DNA from: SIG710 sp045604985
GTDB taxonomy: Bacteria; Bacillota; Clostridia; Oscillospirales; CAG-272
Length of the DNA stretch: 9,212 nucleotides
Assembly: GCA_045604985.1 (NCBI GenBank)
Contig: JAZUPD010000006.1
Span: forward strand, 1-9,212
Direction of reading: 5' to 3'
Shown here piece after piece: positions 6,538 through 9,212 of this stretch. The translations under genes were made by a program, and so were the position numbers. Every line of letters begins with the position of its first letter. The stretch's first letter is position 1. The notes below the pieces were generated by a model, which was given only the letters and a program-made list of their open reading frames with translations, ran no database searches and was not told the DNA's origin.

Positions 6538-7443
6538 ATGTATGATATAATTATAGTAGGCGCAGGGCCTGCCGGTATGACCGCCGCCCTTTATGCGAAA
6601 AGAGCCGGTAAGAGCGTACTGCTTATTGAAAAGGAAATGATAGGCGGTCAGATAACCTATTCACCTTGTGTCGAAAACTATCCTTTTGTAAAAAAAATAA
6701 GCGGAATGGAGCTTGCCGACAATCTTTTTGAGCAGATAAACGAGCTTGGAGCAGAGATCGAATTTGATAGAGTAAATTCGATTGAATTGAATGGCAATAT
6801 GAAAAAGCTAATATGCGATAGCGGAGAATTTGAAGCAAAAGCCGTTATAATAGCGGGTGGTGCAAAGCACAAAAAGCTCGGTCTTGACCGTGAAGATGAT
6901 CTTATCGGCAGCGGAATTTCGTATTGTGCGGTTTGTGACGGTGCGTTTTTTAGAGAAAAAATTGCTGCGGTAGTCGGCGGCGGAAACACCGCCCTTCAAG
7001 ATGCACTTTATCTTTCCGATATATGCAAAAAAGTCTATCTTATCCACAGAAGGGACAGCTTTAGGGGGGATATTGACCTCGTAAACAAGATAAAGGAAAG
7101 AGAAAATGTTGAAATAGTGACACCCGCAAAAATAGTTGCCTTTCTCGGTGATAAACAGCTTTCGGGAATCGAGCTTGACGATGGAAGAAGAATACTTTTA
7201 GACGGACTTTTTATTGCGGTAGGACAAGCCCCGGAAAACGGTCCATTTAACAATATCATTGACCTTGACGACGGTGGATATGCGGCATCGGGTGAGGATT
7301 GCAGAACAAAAACGGAAGGTGTTTTTGTTGCCGGAGATTGCAGACGAAAGAGTGTAAGACAGCTTGCCACCGCAGTTTCTGATGGAGCTGCCGCTGCAAC
7401 TCATGCTTGCGAATATCTCGATAGTATAGGGGCGATTATATGA
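6538..7443 (+). CDS. trxB: Thioredoxin-reductase-type NADPH flavoprotein
   Basis: This 301-residue protein has the fold of low-molecular-weight thioredoxin reductase, passing electrons from NADPH through FAD to a redoxin disulfide. The FAD-binding GAGPAG is at 8-13, the redox-active CAVC at 130-133 (Cys130, Cys133), and the NADPH-binding GGGNTALQDAL at 147-157. HRRDSFR at 170-176 is the basic cluster of NADPH-dependent enzymes; ferredoxin- or flavin-dependent relatives lose it. GVFVAGDCR at 261-269 closes the FAD site. At 301 residues it is slightly shorter than typical TrxR. GAGG at 6527-6530 supports the ATG. It begins 51 bases after nrdD, whose fused redoxin is a plausible substrate. No separate promoter is evident in the short gap, so expression may depend on read-through of the terminator. 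It could instead serve a general thioredoxin encoded elsewhere. The gene overlaps its downstream neighbour by four bases. Confidence 0.9.
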   Translation: MYDIIIVGAGPAGMTAALYAKRAGKSVLLIEKEMIGGQITYSPCVENYPFVKKISGMELADNLFEQINELGAEIEFDRVNSIELNGNMKKLICDSGEFEAKAVIIAGGAKHKKLGLDREDDLIGSGISYCAVCDGAFFREKIAAVVGGGNTALQDALYLSDICKKVYLIHRRDSFRGDIDLVNKIKERENVEIVTPAKIVAFLGDKQLSGIELDDGRRILLDGLFIAVGQAPENGPFNNIIDLDDGGYAASGEDCRTKTEGVFVAGDCRRKSVRQLATAVSDGAAAATHACEYLDSIGAII

Positions 7444-8084
7444 CAAAGCTGATCATAGTCAGACATGCACAGAGTCTTGCCAATGAAGCGCATATTTTTA
7501 TCGGTCATAAGGATATGGACCTAACAGCTGTTGGTCAAGAGCAAGCAAGACTTCTCGGAGAGTATCTTTTGAAAAAGGCATATCCCATTGACATGATATA
7601 TTCCAGCGATCTTCTTCGTCCGTATCATACCATCGAGCCATATGCAAAGGCCGTGGGAATGGAGATCATAAAAGAAAAAGGTCTGAGAGAAATATATGCA
7701 GGTGAGTGGGAAGGGCATAAATATGCCGATCTTTTATTACTTTTTCCCGAAAATTATCACACTTGGCTAAACGACATAGGAAACTGTCAATGCAACGGAG
7801 GCGAAAGCGTTGCAGATCTTTACGAAAGAGTCAATTCTACAATTGACAAAATCGCCGAAAAACACGATGGGAAAACGGTTCTTATAGCAACTCACGCAAC
7901 TCCACTTCGCTGCCTTCATGCAAGGGTAATGGGTGTTGGCACAGACGGCATGAAAGGCATCAAATGGTGCGAAAATACAGCCATCAATATTTTTGAATAC
8001 TCCGAAGGGGTTCTTTCTGCAGTTGAGCTGAATATTTGCGAACATCTCGGTGCGCTTCGCACCGGTAATCCGAGTAACGTTTGA
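7440..8084 (+). CDS. Histidine phosphatase (phosphoglycerate-mutase-like) superfamily protein
   Basis: This 214-residue cytosolic protein belongs to the branch-1 histidine phosphatase family. The catalytic RHAQS lies at 8-12, with phospho-acceptor His9. Arg60 (SSDLLR), Glu84 (LREIYAGEWEG) and His152 (THATPLR) complete the phosphate pocket. The set looks complete, so the enzyme should be active. The substrate is not clear: relatives include phosphoglycerate mutases, alpha-ribazole phosphatase (CobC) and broad-specificity phosphatases, and no cobalamin genes are nearby. The start overlaps the flavoprotein stop (ATGA, 7440-7443), with GGGG at 7429-7432 as a possible ribosome binding site. The family-typical end, through VELNICEHL, lies within the last 33 codons, which overlap the 3' end of a gene on the opposite strand. 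The part after that (GALRTGNPSNV) looks non-conserved. Confidence 0.87.
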   Translation: MTKLIIVRHAQSLANEAHIFIGHKDMDLTAVGQEQARLLGEYLLKKAYPIDMIYSSDLLRPYHTIEPYAKAVGMEIIKEKGLREIYAGEWEGHKYADLLLLFPENYHTWLNDIGNCQCNGGESVADLYERVNSTIDKIAEKHDGKTVLIATHATPLRCLHARVMGVGTDGMKGIKWCENTAINIFEYSEGVLSAVELNICEHLGALRTGNPSNV

Positions 8085-9212
8085 TAAAAAAAACGTTTTT
8101 CAGCCATGTTGCATCGTTTCGTGAAATTCCCTTTGTCAGTCTTATGAAAAAATAATAAATAAGCAATATAAAAATACACTTAATAAAGAGAAGATTTATC
8201 TCATTTGCTTGTATTTCTGCAAAGGAAAATATTATTTTTACCAAAAATGCTGTTATGATTATTGAAAACATCGGTGAAAGTAATTTTTTTACAATGTGAA
8301 TTTGGAGCTTTGTGATATTCAAAAGCCTGAAAAAGCTTAGTGCAAAATTTACGATCTCAGTTGTATAAATCGTGATGATATATCCTGCCATTCCGAATTT
8401 GGGCAGTAAAATCATAACGAGGAATATAGAGAGCAAAGCGTCTATTATATTTACGTTCATTGAATATACCTGCTCACCTAATCCCTTCAGCATGGCATCC
8501 GTAACGCCGTCAAGGTACATTATAGGGACGAGCGGAGATAACAGCTTGATATAATATGAAGCCTCACGACTGTTATATATTATCATTCCCAACTCGTCAG
8601 AAAAGAAAATAAGGATTCCTGAGATCAAAAAAGAAAATATAAATGTAAACTGAAAGGCACGCCTTGCAATGTATTGCACGGCGACCTTTCTTTTTTTGAT
8701 ATTTGCCTCTGCAAGCTCGGGTATCAGAAGCCCGGAAAAAGAAGAAAGAACTGCAACGGGAAAAAGCACGATGGGCATCACCATGCTGTGAAGCGTTCCG
8801 TAAGATGAAAGAGCAACAGAGCGGCTCAGCCCGCTTTTTATAAGACATTTCGGTATAAGAATATGCTCAACGGTGAGTAGGGAAGAACGAAAATAGGTGC
8901 TGAAGGCAACGGGGAGTGCTATTGAAAACAGCTTGCCTTTTATTTCATTATCCGAATGTTTGCATACGGATTTTTTTGAATATCTTTTCTTGTCAAGATA
9001 ATACATTGAGCAGGATATTATAAATGCCGAAAATTCAGAGATCAGATCTGCGGCAACAAGTGCAATGCAAGCAAATTCTATGCCTTTACCAATGAAAATC
9101 TCGAACATTTTTACGGTAAAAAGTATTTTAATAAGCTGTTCCAAAACCGAATAAATTGTATTTTTATAGACACGCCTAACTGCACTGAAATATCCGTTAT
9201 AAGCTGAGGTGA
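7984..9212 (-). CDS. SpoVB/MATE-like polysaccharide flippase, 5' end outside window
   Basis: The minus-strand frame stays open from a TGA at 7984-7986 to the right window edge, giving about 409 visible codons. The true start lies beyond the window: a TTG near 9142-9144 is not a convincing start, and family-like sequence (AYNGYFSAVRRVYKNTIYSV) precedes it. The protein is strongly hydrophobic, with about nine or ten predicted membrane segments. It resembles the oligosaccharide flippase/SpoVB/MurJ superfamily, in segments such as YGTLHSMVMPIVLFPVAV, GLLIPELAEA, YLDGVTDAMLKGLGEQ and LLPKFGMAGY. Members move lipid-linked sugars across the cytoplasmic membrane or act in spore-cortex formation; the substrate here is unknown. 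The conserved part appears to end near LKNVFFIK. A basic tail of about 31 residues follows and lies antisense to the phosphatase gene. It is convergent with the + strand genes. Confidence 0.85.
   Translation of the reverse strand, partial: TSAYNGYFSAVRRVYKNTIYSVLEQLIKILFTVKMFEIFIGKGIEFACIALVAADLISEFSAFIISCSMYYLDKKRYSKKSVCKHSDNEIKGKLFSIALPVAFSTYFRSSLLTVEHILIPKCLIKSGLSRSVALSSYGTLHSMVMPIVLFPVAVLSSFSGLLIPELAEANIKKRKVAVQYIARRAFQFTFIFSFLISGILIFFSDELGMIIYNSREASYYIKLLSPLVPIMYLDGVTDAMLKGLGEQVYSMNVNIIDALLSIFLVMILLPKFGMAGYIITIYTTEIVNFALSFFRLLNITKLQIHIVKKLLSPMFSIIITAFLVKIIFSFAEIQANEINLLFIKCIFILLIYYFFIRLTKGISRNDATWLKNVFFIKRYSDYRCEAHRDVRKYSAQLQKEPLRSIQKY
8048..8064. repeat. GC-rich hairpin inside the convergent overlap
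   Basis: CGGTGCG and CGCACCG form a seven-base-pair stem around CTT. The flanking CTCGG (8046-8050) and CCGAG (8070-8074) offer an alternative, longer-range pairing. It lies near the end of the phosphatase gene, within the 3' overlap with the flippase gene. No U tract follows on either strand, so it is not a standard terminator. It could protect or pause either convergent transcript. Confidence 0.5.
8076..8100 (+). terminator. Weak candidate terminator of the phosphatase gene
   Basis: AACGTTT (8076-8082) and AAACGTT (8091-8097) can pair over an eight-base loop, and the run TTTTT ends at 8100. The stem is short and AT-rich and overlaps the TGA stop at 8082-8084, so this is only a possible terminator for the + strand transcript. 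Confidence 0.3.

Noticed and set aside
8048..8064. GC-rich hairpin as a bidirectional terminator of the convergent genes
   Set aside because: No U tract follows on either strand, so it was kept only as a hairpin.
8086..8093. Run of eight A (T on the flippase strand) as a programmed or erroneous frameshift site
   Set aside because: Shifting either way does not give an early stop: both alternative frames also run on into the phosphatase gene. There is no positive evidence for a shift.
1..9212. CRISPR array, insertion sequence, tRNA or rRNA gene, prophage or toxin-antitoxin genes
   Set aside because: I saw no repeat-spacer pattern, transposase, terminal repeats, cloverleaf or phage genes; the window is densely filled with ordinary chromosomal genes.

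Overview
The window looks like a chromosomal segment of an anaerobic, spore-former-related Firmicute, probably class Clostridia and near the Ruminococcaceae/Oscillospiraceae. This is inferred from the oxygen-sensitive class III ribonucleotide reductase, the SpoVB-type flippase, the strong AGGAGG-like ribosome binding sites and the tight packing of genes. All phylogenetic statements are inference; no search was run.

Left block (21-3956, + strand): four genes overlap head to tail and look like one operon. They encode a ROK-family sugar kinase that lacks the usual zinc motif, a long AlaX-type protein that hydrolyses mischarged alanyl-tRNA, an M29-family metallo-aminopeptidase, and an NrdG-type radical SAM activase. 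The promoter of this block lies upstream of the window.

Central block (3957-6526, + strand): a 160-base gap holds NrdR-box-like repressor sites and a promoter whose -35 and -10 hexamers match the consensus exactly (TTGACA, 17 bases, TATAAT). It drives nrdD, the anaerobic ribonucleoside-triphosphate reductase. This NrdD carries an ATP-cone at its N-terminus and a glutaredoxin/thioredoxin-like domain with a CPNC active site fused at its C-terminus, after the glycyl-radical site. A strong hairpin terminator follows nrdD.

Right block (6538-8084, + strand): a thioredoxin-reductase-type flavoprotein begins 51 bases after the nrdD stop codon and overlaps by four bases with a histidine-phosphatase gene. 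On the other strand a SpoVB/MATE-like polysaccharide flippase enters from the right edge. Its 3' end overlaps the phosphatase gene by 101 bases.

How the parts may work together: NrdG activates NrdD by making its glycyl radical. NrdD reduces NTPs, and its fused redoxin domain could supply electrons, with the adjacent NADPH-type flavoprotein recharging it. NrdR would repress the locus when dNTP/ATP levels are high. This self-contained, redoxin-fused class III reductase module is the most interesting part of the window. The AlaX, aminopeptidase, ROK kinase and phosphatase genes look like housekeeping neighbours with no clear link to it.
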